From positions 1 through 25,874 of the forward strand of contig CAJNOQ010002160.1 of NCBI GenBank assembly GCA_905250885.1: a stretch of DNA of 25,874 bases, read 5' to 3'. Shown one piece after another: positions 1 to 9,199 of the stretch. How positions within the stretch are numbered: position 1 is the first letter of the stretch; every line of letters begins with the position of its first letter. The translations under genes and the position numbers were made by a program. The notes beneath the pieces were generated by a model. It saw only the letters and a program-made list of their open reading frames with translations. It did not search any database and was not told the origin of the DNA. This DNA is from Didymodactylos carnosus. Lineage: Eukaryota > Rotifera > Eurotatoria > Philodinida > Philodinidae.

Positions 1-716
1 TCGTATACGTATTGCTTTATCCACAAACAGATACAAAATAAGTACTTTATTGATAAAAAAATGGGATGTATTGAAAAATTTCTTGTCATAATGAGTTGAG
101 AAAAAGAGTTGTTCATATTATTTTGAAGTCTCAAATAGTCTATGACGGTTAGGTGGAATAATTAAAAATAAGATCCGACTTTTGTTTTTGTTGGAAAAAG
201 TACATAATTTTGGTTATGTCATCTCAAAATTCAAGTCGACGTATATCTAATCACACAGTTAAGAAATGAAAATGTGCTGCCATATTTGACACAAAAAGTT
301 ATTTTAGCTTTAAAAGCGGAAAAAAATTATCGCAAAGACTGTGCTGTCCGTACCGACTGTCAAAACACAATCACACTTTAGCTATCTAAAAAACACAAAA
401 GCTCACTCATTGTATTAACTGTTTGTATTGAACGTAATAATGCTTTTGGACAGCTAGGACAGAGTACCTCAGAATTCAATACTAATTGAGAGACATCAAC
501 TGTTCCTCCCATCCCACATATGAACAGTTTTTGAGACATATCACGAATCAGTGAATTAATTATAAACATGCCTTTATTGCTAAAGCAAAAAATGGAGCTC
601 AGTATTTTCATACGTTCATTGCATTGCACGTACTACAATAAAAAAACTGTTGGTCTTTAAAATTGACAAGAAGGTTGACAAATTCCAATGAAAATAATAC
701 ATAAAGCTTAATTGAT
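1..716. other. Gene-less stretch, nothing recognised
   Basis: AT-rich DNA with no open frame that resembles a known family and no convincing chain of exons. A minus-strand open frame of 83 codons at 378-629 contains a Cys-Pro-x-Cys-Pro stretch but matches nothing I know and has no supporting splice context. Confidence 0.5.
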
Positions 717-944
717 TTGATGTCGTATATATTTTCTGAACGCACTTTTGTGTTTGACATTTTAGGAAGTAAATGCCGATGTGAAGTTTATTTTGCCGTA
801 AGTGCTGGACGTTCAAATAACTATGCAAAAGTCAATTTGTTCAGTGAAAGAACAATGTTTCTGGCACGTGTGCTAGGTGGAAATACGATAATTGGTAATT
901 CGCCTATAAAAGTATCATCCACTGGCTCCGACACTAACAACTGA
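717..944 (+). pseudogene. Decayed PARP catalytic-domain fragment
   Basis: The translation carries the block VYFAV..A....YAK, then a basic residue and MFLARVLGGN...GNSPIKV. This is the order seen in the C-terminal half of PARP/ARTD catalytic domains: G.GVYFA, then the M(F/Y)(L/V)ARVLTG...GN strand, then a loop ending in PP. In related proteins the loop continues with D-T-T-T-D-G-x-x-I-F-V. Here the frame reads DTNN then stop, and a one-base shift restores TTD followed by a few codons ending SIFLL and another stop. The upstream LFHGT/nicotinamide-binding part and the C-terminal YLI strand are missing. I read this as a relic of a duplicated PARP gene. A single exon of a larger gene outside the window is possible but less likely because of the stops. 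Confidence 0.5.
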
Positions 945-1574
945 TAAGGATAAATCAATTTTCCTGTTGTAATCTTTTCTTAATTGTCTATGTTTTCTTT
1001 TGGTAAGCTTTCTTAACTGAATGAGCATTAATGCTCCAATTTAAATAAAATTAAACGCAAGAAATTTTTGTTGTTTTTTATTATTACTATGCATATCAAA
1101 TTAAAAAGTATATCATTGTTTTAGCGGACCTTTGATTTTCGCCATCGGATAACCATGACACGGGTTCTATAAAACAAACTTTCAAAATTTTTCATGAAGA
1201 TTGTTTTTCATAGAGACCGTGAAAACTCACATCGATGCCTCATTCATAATTGTTAATTTTCTTGCTAAAAACTTTTAAAAACGACGTTACTTAAAAGTCT
1301 ACATTAGTTTTGTCAAAGAAATATTCTTAACTCATCATGAGCAATTTTGTTTACCACTAAAAACTTTATCTTTAGAAAAAGATTTCACGATTTTGTCTTC
1401 ATTATGTTAATGGAACATCATCGAGTGTGAAATTAACACAAGCATTGCATAAAACCATTCCTGGTAGTCACGTGAAGTGAGGAAATCTTTTGTTGTCTTT
1501 TAATAATATTTTAATACATCTGACTGACTTTTATTGCTTTTTATAAGATTTTCTTGTTTTCTGAGAGAATTTAA
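945..1574. other. Gene-less stretch, nothing recognised
   Basis: AT-rich sequence after the PARP-like relic. No exon chain, RNA gene or repeat was recognised. Confidence 0.45.
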
Positions 1575-1575
1575 A

Positions 1576-1664
1576 GGCACCTCCCCAGAAACAGTGATTT
1601 TTGATCAAGAATCAACTTTGAGATAAGCACGTGGAAAGATAGCTTGAAGTGTCTACTTTCGGAA
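1576..1664 (+). repeat. Dispersed repeat, copy 1 of an inverted pair
   Basis: This stretch matches the reverse complement of 8,678-8,759 over about 85 bases. The best shared blocks are GAGATAAGCAC, AAGATAGC.TGAAGTGTCTA and ACTTTC.GAAT, with more divergence towards the CTCC end. The two copies face each other 7 kb apart, with the Ly6-like gene between them. No transposase frame lies between them, so they are more likely two copies of a short non-coding element than the ends of one transposon. Confidence 0.65.
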
Positions 1665-1753
1665 TCTGTATCGATTTTGGTTATAGGAGTGATTTTTCGC
1701 GGTTTTTGAGAAAGTTTTTAAGCTTTGGAAAATAGGATCTTCAAACAATAGTT

Positions 1754-1975
1754 TTTGCCTGGCAGTGTGGAAACATATCCCGATCGGGTGCATTTCTCAA
1801 TCGGGATATATATCTCGATCTGGATTTTACAGCAAAAATCTTTTAATATCCCGAACGGGATATAATTTAAAATTATATCCTGATCAGGATATAATTCGAT
1901 ATCCTGATTGAGATATTAAAAAAATCTATATCCGAATCAGGATATCAAAACATTTTTGCTGGTTAGTGTAATTTC
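1754..1975. repeat. Cluster of ATATCC...GGATAT palindromes
   Basis: About seven degenerate copies of a 16-18-bp palindrome close to ATATCC(C/T)GATC(G/A)GGATAT lie within 200 bp. The clearest are centred near 1,855 (ATATCCCGAACGGGATAT) and 1,888 (ATATCCTGATCAGGATAT). The cluster is framed by similar direct repeats, TTTTTGCCTGGCAGTG at the left and TTTTTGCTGGTTAGTG at the right. An inverted copy of that end (CAGCAAAAAT) begins near 1,829. This layout fits nested or tandem insertion of a tiny fold-back element better than a protein-binding site array, but either is possible. Confidence 0.65.
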
Positions 1976-2369
1976 TAACTTTCACATTAACATGTTTTTC
2001 ATCAAATCTAAGTAGTTTGAAAGAGGTATTGCACTACGAGGCAATTTAAGTATAAATAAGTTGTAAGCAAGTTGTAATTCACTAAAAGAAAAATATAAGG
2101 TAGTTTATCTGCACGAATCAGTAGTTGGAAAGTTTCCCGTTAAACACAAAGCACGTATACTTCTATATTATCGACGGATGAGACAAGAAATGTGTGTTTC
2201 AATATATGTGTGCATCGAAAAGGAAATAAAAAAAGACGATCGATGTGGAAAGCGATTAGATCAAGAGTATATGCCATTCTGAACAATGATGGTTGCTGGG
2301 TGCTTGATACACTTTTAATCAAACACAACAGAATCTGATGTAGGTTTTTCAGCTCTTTTTAGTGGTGCT

Positions 2370-2592
2370 AGAGAGTTCGGATTTATTTTATTTTAAAGAA
2401 GACACATAACTACATGGGTTGATGGGCGCCGATTTTTCAATTAGGTCTTAGATTTTTGTCAAATTGAGGATTTTTCGTGTTTTGGAGGTTGTTGGTTACC
2501 TGAAAAAATAATAAAGGCTTAATTGAAAAGTCAGCGCCGGTCAGTCCATATAGTTAAATATCTAGTTTAAAATAAAACAAACCCGAACTCTC
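2370..2592. mobile_element. Fold-back element with ~75-bp inverted ends
   Basis: The left arm starts GAGAGTTCGGATTT and includes TTTTATTTTAAA, GGGCGCCGA and TTTTCAATTA. The right arm is its imperfect reverse complement and ends CCGAACTCTC. The arms make up most of the roughly 220-bp element and no coding capacity remains. I could not find a clean target duplication, so the superfamily is open. Confidence 0.65.
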
Positions 2593-3773
2593 CAGTTTGA
2601 AGTATATTAAAAAGTCTTGGGAAAAACTTCAGGATCCTTTTTGGACCTTGATCTCTAGAAAACTCCTGAACCGTAAGATTTGAAGACAAAAAAAGTTTTT
2701 CATTCTTATAACTCATTAAACCTAACATTTACGGAAAGTTTGGCCAGAATCGGATGTACGGTGTTGGAGATAATTTCTGAGAGGGGCCCTTAAAAGAAAT
2801 AGAGGATGAGTTAATTGGAAGCCAGTTTGTCTTTCAACTACGTTACCATCTAACTGGTCAAAATCTGAGTACAAATTATTTGGAATAATACTGCTACATT
2901 GATTACCAGGTGTGAATGATACAGTTTCAGTTGTTCAGTTGTTCTCTACATCACATTTAGAGTTACAGATCTTTTTCAAATTTTTTATATAGCGCTAAAA
3001 CACTCATGGAAATTGATTTAAGAAACGAGAAATAAATACTGGATTATTTACATACGAATAGTCACCTTATAACAAAATCATGTCTAGCATTGTTATTGAT
3101 ATTTTTTTGACTGTTTTTTTATTAATAAAAACAACAAATCACGTCAAATTACATTATACATACGCGCACACAAAGATGGAACATTTCAATTTGAAGAAAA
3201 AGATAAAGTTTGTGCAGAGTTGCGAAACAGTGTTTTGTCGTATTCAGTACATTCGATAACTCCGAAGATTTTTTATATTTGGTGAGGAAATATTGTCAAA
3301 GCTTTAAGAAAATATTTCAAAAACAAATTTTCATGAGAAATAATAGTAGTTTCAAGATTTTTCTTAAACTTTTGGCAATACGTCTCGCTAAAAATAGAAA
3401 ATCTTCTGGATTATCGAGTGTGCTGGATACAGAAAAGCACTTTTTTTCCGCCACAATAAATGAACTTTATTTTTCTATATGTCAAACTCAGAACGAGAGC
3501 TACATGTACATATTTTAAAATTTTTTGAATAAAAAAAAAAATAACAAAAATAACTTCTAATTCTAACACGTGCAAAATAAAAGAACAATTTTTATCTACA
3601 TTAAAAATCGTTAGTAATAAAAAATTGAGAGTGGAAGAAGCAAGAAACAGGGATTTGAGATGAATAAAGTAGATCTTTGACTAATCAGAACGATAGAGAA
3701 AGTGATGTAACTATATTGTTGATTACTGTTAATCTCTAATTCTAAAAATCGAACAACTCCGATTGTTATGTTT
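2593..3773. other. Gene-less stretch upstream of the Ly6-like 3' end
   Basis: No gene was recognised. An open frame of 102 codons at 3,210-3,518 has a composition expected by chance and no family match. The part next to 3,774 should hold the 3' UTR of the minus-strand Ly6-like gene. A minus-strand AATAAA lies at 3,466-3,471, but I cannot say whether it is the poly(A) signal used. Confidence 0.4.
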
Positions 3774-4660
3774 CTAACGTAATAACAACATTGAGACGAG
3801 AATAAAAATAATCGATATTACAAATGTTAAAATTCGATTTTGTTTTATATCAATCCCAGCATGATTACACAATTGCGTATTACATGAACACACACTTGCC
3901 GAATTTTTACCAGCTGTTTTATAACAAGCACGGTTTCCCACATTCGAACCACATGAACGAACAATACTTACTTCCTTTTGAACTGAAATTAGACAGACAT
4001 AGATGGTGCATCATACAACTAGTATATTTAATTTTCATACCCGTTTGCACGGCTTTTCTACAATATGCGTTAGGTACAGTACAATCTTGTATATAACTAC
4101 CCAGTGCATTAGCATCACCGCAATCTCTATGTTCATTTGAATTACACACATAACATTGCAAATTCTCATCAGATTTTACAGATGACACTAAACAAAAGAA
4201 TAATAATATATGCATCTCATATGTGTCATGCCAGTAAGACAATATTATGCTCTCTATTTGAAGTCTATCAAAGGATTAAATTGAAATTCTCAATGAAAAA
4301 CTTGAAACTGATCATTGGATTATGTAGCTTGTAAAGAAACCATCGAACTATCTTTATAATGTGTAAAACAATTAGATCTGACGAAACACATCATGCTAAT
4401 TCATTTATATTCTTCTAAAGGAAAAGTAATCCTATGGTAGGTAAATCATATTCAACTCGCATCGTATCAGAGTGAGCAGAATCTAGTCCATAGTTATTAG
4501 GTTAAAACTGATGGGTACATAGTTCATTCTTTGACAAAATAAAATAAAACTGAGCTTGAAATAAGAGCGTAATAAGAGTTGTGTACTAATTTCAGATTTG
4601 TTACTTACATAACAAACATTGAACGACAATAATAACCGTTAAAAATCCGTACAGATACAT
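3774..4660 (-). CDS. Ly6/uPAR (QVR-like) three-finger GPI protein
   Basis: Three exons on the minus strand: 4660-4609, 4187-4041 and 3982-3774, separated by introns of 421 and 58 bp with GT...AG borders. Both junctions are phase 1, and the product is 135 residues. Residues 1-23 form a signal peptide (hydrophobic core LTVIIVVQCLLL). Ten cysteines follow at 29, 32, 40, 53, 60, 77, 86, 98, 100 and 105. They start with QCYVCNS and end with CxC....CN, the signature of the three-finger Ly6/uPAR fold. Residues 117-134 are hydrophobic, as expected for a GPI-attachment signal. The pattern CYVCNS...DCGD is closest to the invertebrate quiver/sleepless and crooked-neck-like group. Family members act at the outer cell surface, for example on ion channels or septate junctions; the exact role here is unknown. 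The open frame from 4,242 would give another N-terminus, but the separate signal-peptide exon with a good GTAAGT donor fits the family better. Confidence 0.85.
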
Positions 4661-5599
4661 GTTTTCTTCTTCTTAATATGGTCAAATTATTTATAAATCT
4701 AAAACACATAAGAGTACATATTATCTTATATTATCCTAATAATAAAATATGTGCGTGTATATCTAACAAAAAAACTAAATTTCAACACGTTGAAAGCGAA
4801 GACAGACAAGGAAAAAAATCACTGTAACATCAATGGTTGACTTTCTTGTCCTATTTCTTGTAAGATTCTTTTCTCTCGGCATTTTAACTAAGAATTTTGT
4901 AAACGAAAAAATGCATACATGGCCCATATTAGGTTTCTTTCTCTCTCGTATACATATAAATGAATAAAAGAGGGAACGTACTCCCAGACGCTGTGAGCGT
5001 AAATGGATTTGGTATATAAAAGACATGATTTATCTCTCCATAAGAATATTGTAAGATTTAAAAGAGTTTCTGCGCACATCTATGTACAATATTGTAAGGT
5101 ATATAAAGTACAGGAGTCGACAAAACAAATTGATGCCTTTAACCTCAACAAATCTATGGCCATTTTAGACAACACATGACTTTTGTGAAAAAGATGAAAC
5201 ATGAATAAAAAAATGAACACCAGAGTCTTACCTGATCTGTTAAGACAAATGTAAAGATTGTTGTTCCGTATAACAAGATGAAAGAAACTCGCAAGAACAT
5301 TGACAAGACGATGGATCAGTGATAGATGTCTCAAGCAAGAATATTAAGAAAAAAAAAGAAGATTAATATAATGTATAGTCTATCGGTTCCGTTTTGTTTA
5401 TGAAAAAGGAAAATTGATAACAACAACCGAACGATTCTATTGAAGGTCACAAGAGAACGAAATGAATGCGTATGAAGAAGATGCATTTGTGTCTAGTAAG
5501 AGTAGTAGTATCATCTAACATAGTTAAACATAGAAATATCCACAGAAAATAAAAAGATCAAAATCCACTTCAATCCGATATCTTTAATATTTAAAGCTA
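4661..5599. other. Upstream region of the Ly6-like gene
   Basis: This should hold the promoter and any 5' UTR of the minus-strand Ly6-like gene. Small open frames on the minus strand (4,775-5,334) show no family resemblance and no usable splice chain to the gene. No defined promoter element can be claimed. Confidence 0.4.
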
Positions 5600-5607
5600 G
5601 TCTAATG

Positions 5608-5840
5608 TAGAGATGTGCACGGGCACCATTTTCCTACTCGTACACAATCCGAAAACTTCTTGTCATTCGTATAATATGCCTAAAAATTTTTTATTTTCTG
5701 GTTTCCAGCTAAAAACTTTTGTTTTTCGACTGGAGATGTCAAACTATCATTACGTTCACAAGTAACACTTCTAAAATTTAATGTTAACTCAACCTTCAGG
5801 TCGGACCCAGCACGAGTATGGGTCGGGTTGCACATCTCTA
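5608..5840. mobile_element. Short non-autonomous hAT-like transposon (MITE)
   Basis: A 233-bp element bounded by perfect 12-bp inverted ends, TAGAGATGTGCA at the left and TGCACATCTCTA at the right. It is flanked by a perfect 8-bp direct repeat, GTCTAATG, at 5,600-5,607 and 5,841-5,848. An 8-bp target duplication and ends of the T/CAGRGATGTGCA type are hallmarks of the hAT superfamily. There is no transposase frame, so it must have been moved by an enzyme encoded elsewhere. The intact duplication suggests a fairly recent insertion. Confidence 0.88.
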
Positions 5841-5848
5841 GTCTAATG

Positions 5849-7290
5849 CACTAGTGTCTACTATAGAAAATGTAAAATTAATCTACTAATGTAAATAATT
5901 CTAAAACTATCTACTAATGTAAAAATCTTGTTAAAGTTCAATAAGATTAATTAGTGCTCATCAATTTCCAGAGAGCTCCTATCAAATGTCCCGAATTATC
6001 CCAAATGGGATAATTCAGGTACGCACAAAATCCTGTGAAGATTAGAGATGCTGTCCTGAATTACCCCAACCTACTCTACCATCGCCGGCAATCAACTTCT
6101 TGAAAGTTTGAAAAACGACGACAAAATCATCGGTTAATATCTCTATTAGTATAAATGAAGAAAAAGACGAATATTGTTTGAGAAGAAATACCGTTTATGA
6201 GCGAGCGACTGATTTTATGATACATTTTGAAAAATATAGATCTATGATACTTTGCATTTAACAGGAAGCTCTGGAAGAGAAAGCTATGTAAGAAGAGAAA
6301 CAGAAGAATCACCATAATTAGATTGATGAGAAGCAACACGGGCAGCAAGTTCCTTTACCGACAAGAATTAGGGCTACCAATGGATTCCATAGTGTAGGAT
6401 GAACATTTAAAAATAGTGATGAGATGGCATAGACAACTTTTGGAAAGCGGTCGAATGGGATAATTTTTTGTCCTATCTCATCCAATTAGTTCTTCTGATA
6501 AGGATCAAGAGTATAAAGAGGGAAAATAACTGTCATACAATGCACAGTAATAATCCAGTCTATCAACATAGGGCTTGAATTGAAAAGAGAACGCAGGTTG
6601 CATAGAACGGAGAACAGTTTGATAATTAGGTCAAAAGTTGTAATTAAAAAAGAACGAAATAAAAAGAATCAAAGACAGCACGGTTTTATCACCGGAAAGG
6701 GAATGCATCAATTAAGTGATTAGTAACAAAGTTATTCTCACAATATTCTTAAAGCCTCTACCAGTGATTCATAGAAATCCGATTATCATGCAAAACCATA
6801 TATATTTGTATCTGAGTAACCCTGAGTATTAACAAAAGTAGTAATTTGTGTTCATCAAAATAACAGAGCAAGACTTGTTTTTTTGGTTCCTTTCCTGTTT
6901 TTTTCCAGTTGGTAAACCATCATTTGGTAATTTGCGCATGGTATATAGAATTTTGATACCAACCAAATGTTTGCACATAGACTCTTAACAGAAATATCGA
7001 CAGGACAATACACGTTTTGCACAGACACAATATGTGCACTTTCATACCATAGACGAGATGGTGTATTTGATAGATACTTATCTAATGTACTAAGGGAGCA
7101 TGTCAAAATGTATTCCGGTCGGTCGGTCGTTATTCCTCTATTCCTCTATTTCTTCAAAGGCAACTGACCGCTATGTTTCACTTACATCATTATAGGAGCA
7201 GGCATTTTTCTGTGTTTCTGTTTAAAGAATAAAATCAGAAAGGAGCAAATTTTATATTTTCATGAAATGTTCATCTTTATATCCTCTATA
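5849..7290. other. Gene-less stretch with a small palindrome
   Basis: No gene was recognised. Near 5,993-6,016 lies an inverted repeat, GAATTATCCCA-AA-TGGGATAATTC. Related pieces (CTGAATTACCCCA and ATGGGATAATT) occur near 6,055 and 6,458. A 73-codon minus-strand frame at 6,127-6,348 begins with a hydrophobic stretch but has no other support. Confidence 0.45.
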
Positions 7291-7752
7291 AGAGGGAGTG
7301 CTCACTTTAAACTTATTTTGTATTGTACCAACTTTGCTAACTAAAATTTTACTGATTAGAAAAGATCCATTCCCCTTTTCTTATACTAGTTTAAAGTACA
7401 GGAGCTGTACATGATACTGATCTATTTTTTAGAAAGGGACGTAATGTAGTCTTTTAGAAATATGGCTGTGAGTATCGTAGGTTATCGTCTGAGCAAGCAA
7501 GTTTCGAGAGAGACAAAAGAACTCTCTGCAAGTCGCGTAAGGAAAAACGTGCTTTTTCAAACGATAATCAACGATATTCACAGCCATATTTCTCAACAAC
7601 TAAAAAGGGCCCTTTTCTAAAAAATAGATCAGTATCGTGTACAACTCGTGCGCTTGAAACTACTATAAAAAAGGGGAATGTATCTTCTTTAATTAGTGTA
7701 ATTTTAGTTGGAAAAGTTGGCACAATATGAAGTCGGTTTACACTGAGCACTC
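7291..7752. mobile_element. Fold-back element with ~190-bp arms
   Basis: Bases 7,291-7,492 match the reverse complement of 7,558-7,752. Strong blocks include GATACTGATCTATTTTTTAG, AGAAATATGGCTGTGA, CATTCCCCTTTT and AACTAAAATT, with decay towards the ends (AGTGCTCA is still shared). The central spacer is about 65 bp. There is no coding content. Long arms with a short loop would let the transcript or a single strand form a long hairpin. No target duplication was identified. Confidence 0.75.
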
Positions 7753-7953
7753 TTTGTTGCATAAACGTGATTATAAGATCGAAAAATCGAAAAAGCATAT
7801 TTTTGTTAATGGGTTTTCCAGAAAACCTTAGAGTTCTGTAAAATCTCTTTCTAGGTATCCTGTGAATAGGATATAGAACAGCCTAAATACTTTACATTCT
7901 GAAGTTTTGAACTCGTTCTGATGTATTTTGAGCGAACAGTGAATTTTTAAATA

Positions 7954-8103
7954 TTAAGTATAGATAATACGACAAACACCACCTTATACATAATGAAGTT
8001 ACAATTTCACTTGAGACGAGTTTCGTCTTTATTTAAAAGATATCATCAGTCATATGATGGCAAAAAGGTGTAAGGTGGTGTTTGTCTTATTATCTATTCT
8101 TAA
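7954..8103. mobile_element. 150-bp MITE with 36-bp inverted ends
   Basis: The ends match at 33 of 36 positions around the shared core GACAAACACCACCTTA, beginning TTAAG at one side and ending CTTAA at the other. The middle holds two small perfect hairpins, AGACGA-GTT-TCGTCT and CATCAGTCATATGATG. A TTAA target is possible because both borders read TTAA, but the boundary is not sharp enough to assign a superfamily. Confidence 0.7.
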
Positions 8104-8677
8104 ATTCTTCACCTTAAAAAATGATTCAAATAAATATTAAGTGAAAACAGCCTGAAAACCCCAATTTTCGTAAAACATCTTTTTCGATAGTTTCTAAGAA
8201 CTTTTTCTAAAAGCAAATATTGCCACGAGACTCAGCATGATTGATTACCCATAGTCCATTCGTTTTCAAGGCTACCAATAGTCACCAGGTGCTAGTCCTG
8301 AGACTCGTAGGAAATCCGATACAGCGCCCAAGCCGCGGAAAATCAAGGTACCGTTTGACTCCCGTCTTCAAGAGGAGATCCCGAGCTTTCAGCCCATAAC
8401 AAAATCAATGCGATATTATTCGAAAATTTTTACACACGACCTGGTTTTTCAAAGATCTCCTAGAAAACCTGTTTCAGGAAACTCTTCTGAGGACTCTCTA
8501 AGCTTGTTCACCCATGCATTGTACTCAACATCATTAGGTATTCGTTTTGTACAAAAATCACTTTCATAGCATCAGTGCGTCAGTTCGAAATAAAATAGTC
8601 AGGTTTTGTACAGAGGGTCTCCAAAAAACCTCTGAAAACCCTCTCAAAAGCCATTAATATGGTATCAAATTATATGT
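8104..8677. other. Gene-less stretch, nothing recognised
   Basis: No gene or RNA was recognised. Several short related phrases (AGAAAACCTGTTTC, AAAAAACCTCTGAAAACC) suggest old repeat debris. Confidence 0.4.
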
Positions 8678-8759
8678 ATTCTGAAAGTAGACACTTCAGG
8701 CTATCTTTGTATGTGCTTATCTCAAAATCCGAGAATCGTCATTTCTGAGGAGGAGGGCC
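8678..8759 (-). repeat. Dispersed repeat, copy 2 of an inverted pair
   Basis: Reverse-complement partner of 1,576-1,664, described there. This copy sits about 440 bp upstream of the cyclin Y start codon and could lie inside its promoter region. Confidence 0.65.
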
Positions 8760-9199
8760 ATTAACAGAGAATTCTGTTTTTTTCAAAATATGGCTCTAAT
8801 GGATTCTTTTCTTTTTACGCATAGTGCAAGGATGATGTATACGAGGTGAATCAATAAAAAGAGTGACAACTATCAAAATACTGTTCATACCTGCATCAAA
8901 ATACTTTGAGATTTGTTTCTACTTGCGCCCAAAAGCTGCAGTAGTGACATCTTTTATAACTTTTAGGTAACATTCCTTCATTTTTGGATTTCGTCTATGC
9001 TCTGCGGAGGTTTGTGAAGGAAAGGCTTCCAGATATATGATCAAAACTTGAGCGAGGTTTTTTACCTGTTTAAAGCCAATGAGTAGCTTAAACAATTTAT
9101 GATAAATCATGGATAAATTATCGGAAAACTATGGATAAGCTCCAATCTGCTGTATCAGTGTATCGAATATATTTCTAGGTCTATGGCATAACATGTTCA
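8760..9199 (+). promoter_or_regulatory. Cyclin Y upstream region with acceptor-like site
   Basis: No core promoter motif stands out. A TATTTCTAG acceptor-like site ends at 9,178, 21 bp before the cyclin Y ATG. It could accept a trans-spliced leader or close a 5'-UTR intron. Two upstream ATGs lie between it and 9,200; the first reaches a stop after one codon and the second is out of frame with the gene. Confidence 0.4.

Noticed and set aside
3210-3518. 102-codon plus-strand open frame
   Set aside because: Lys/Phe/Ser-rich as expected from AT-rich DNA; no motif and no splice context.
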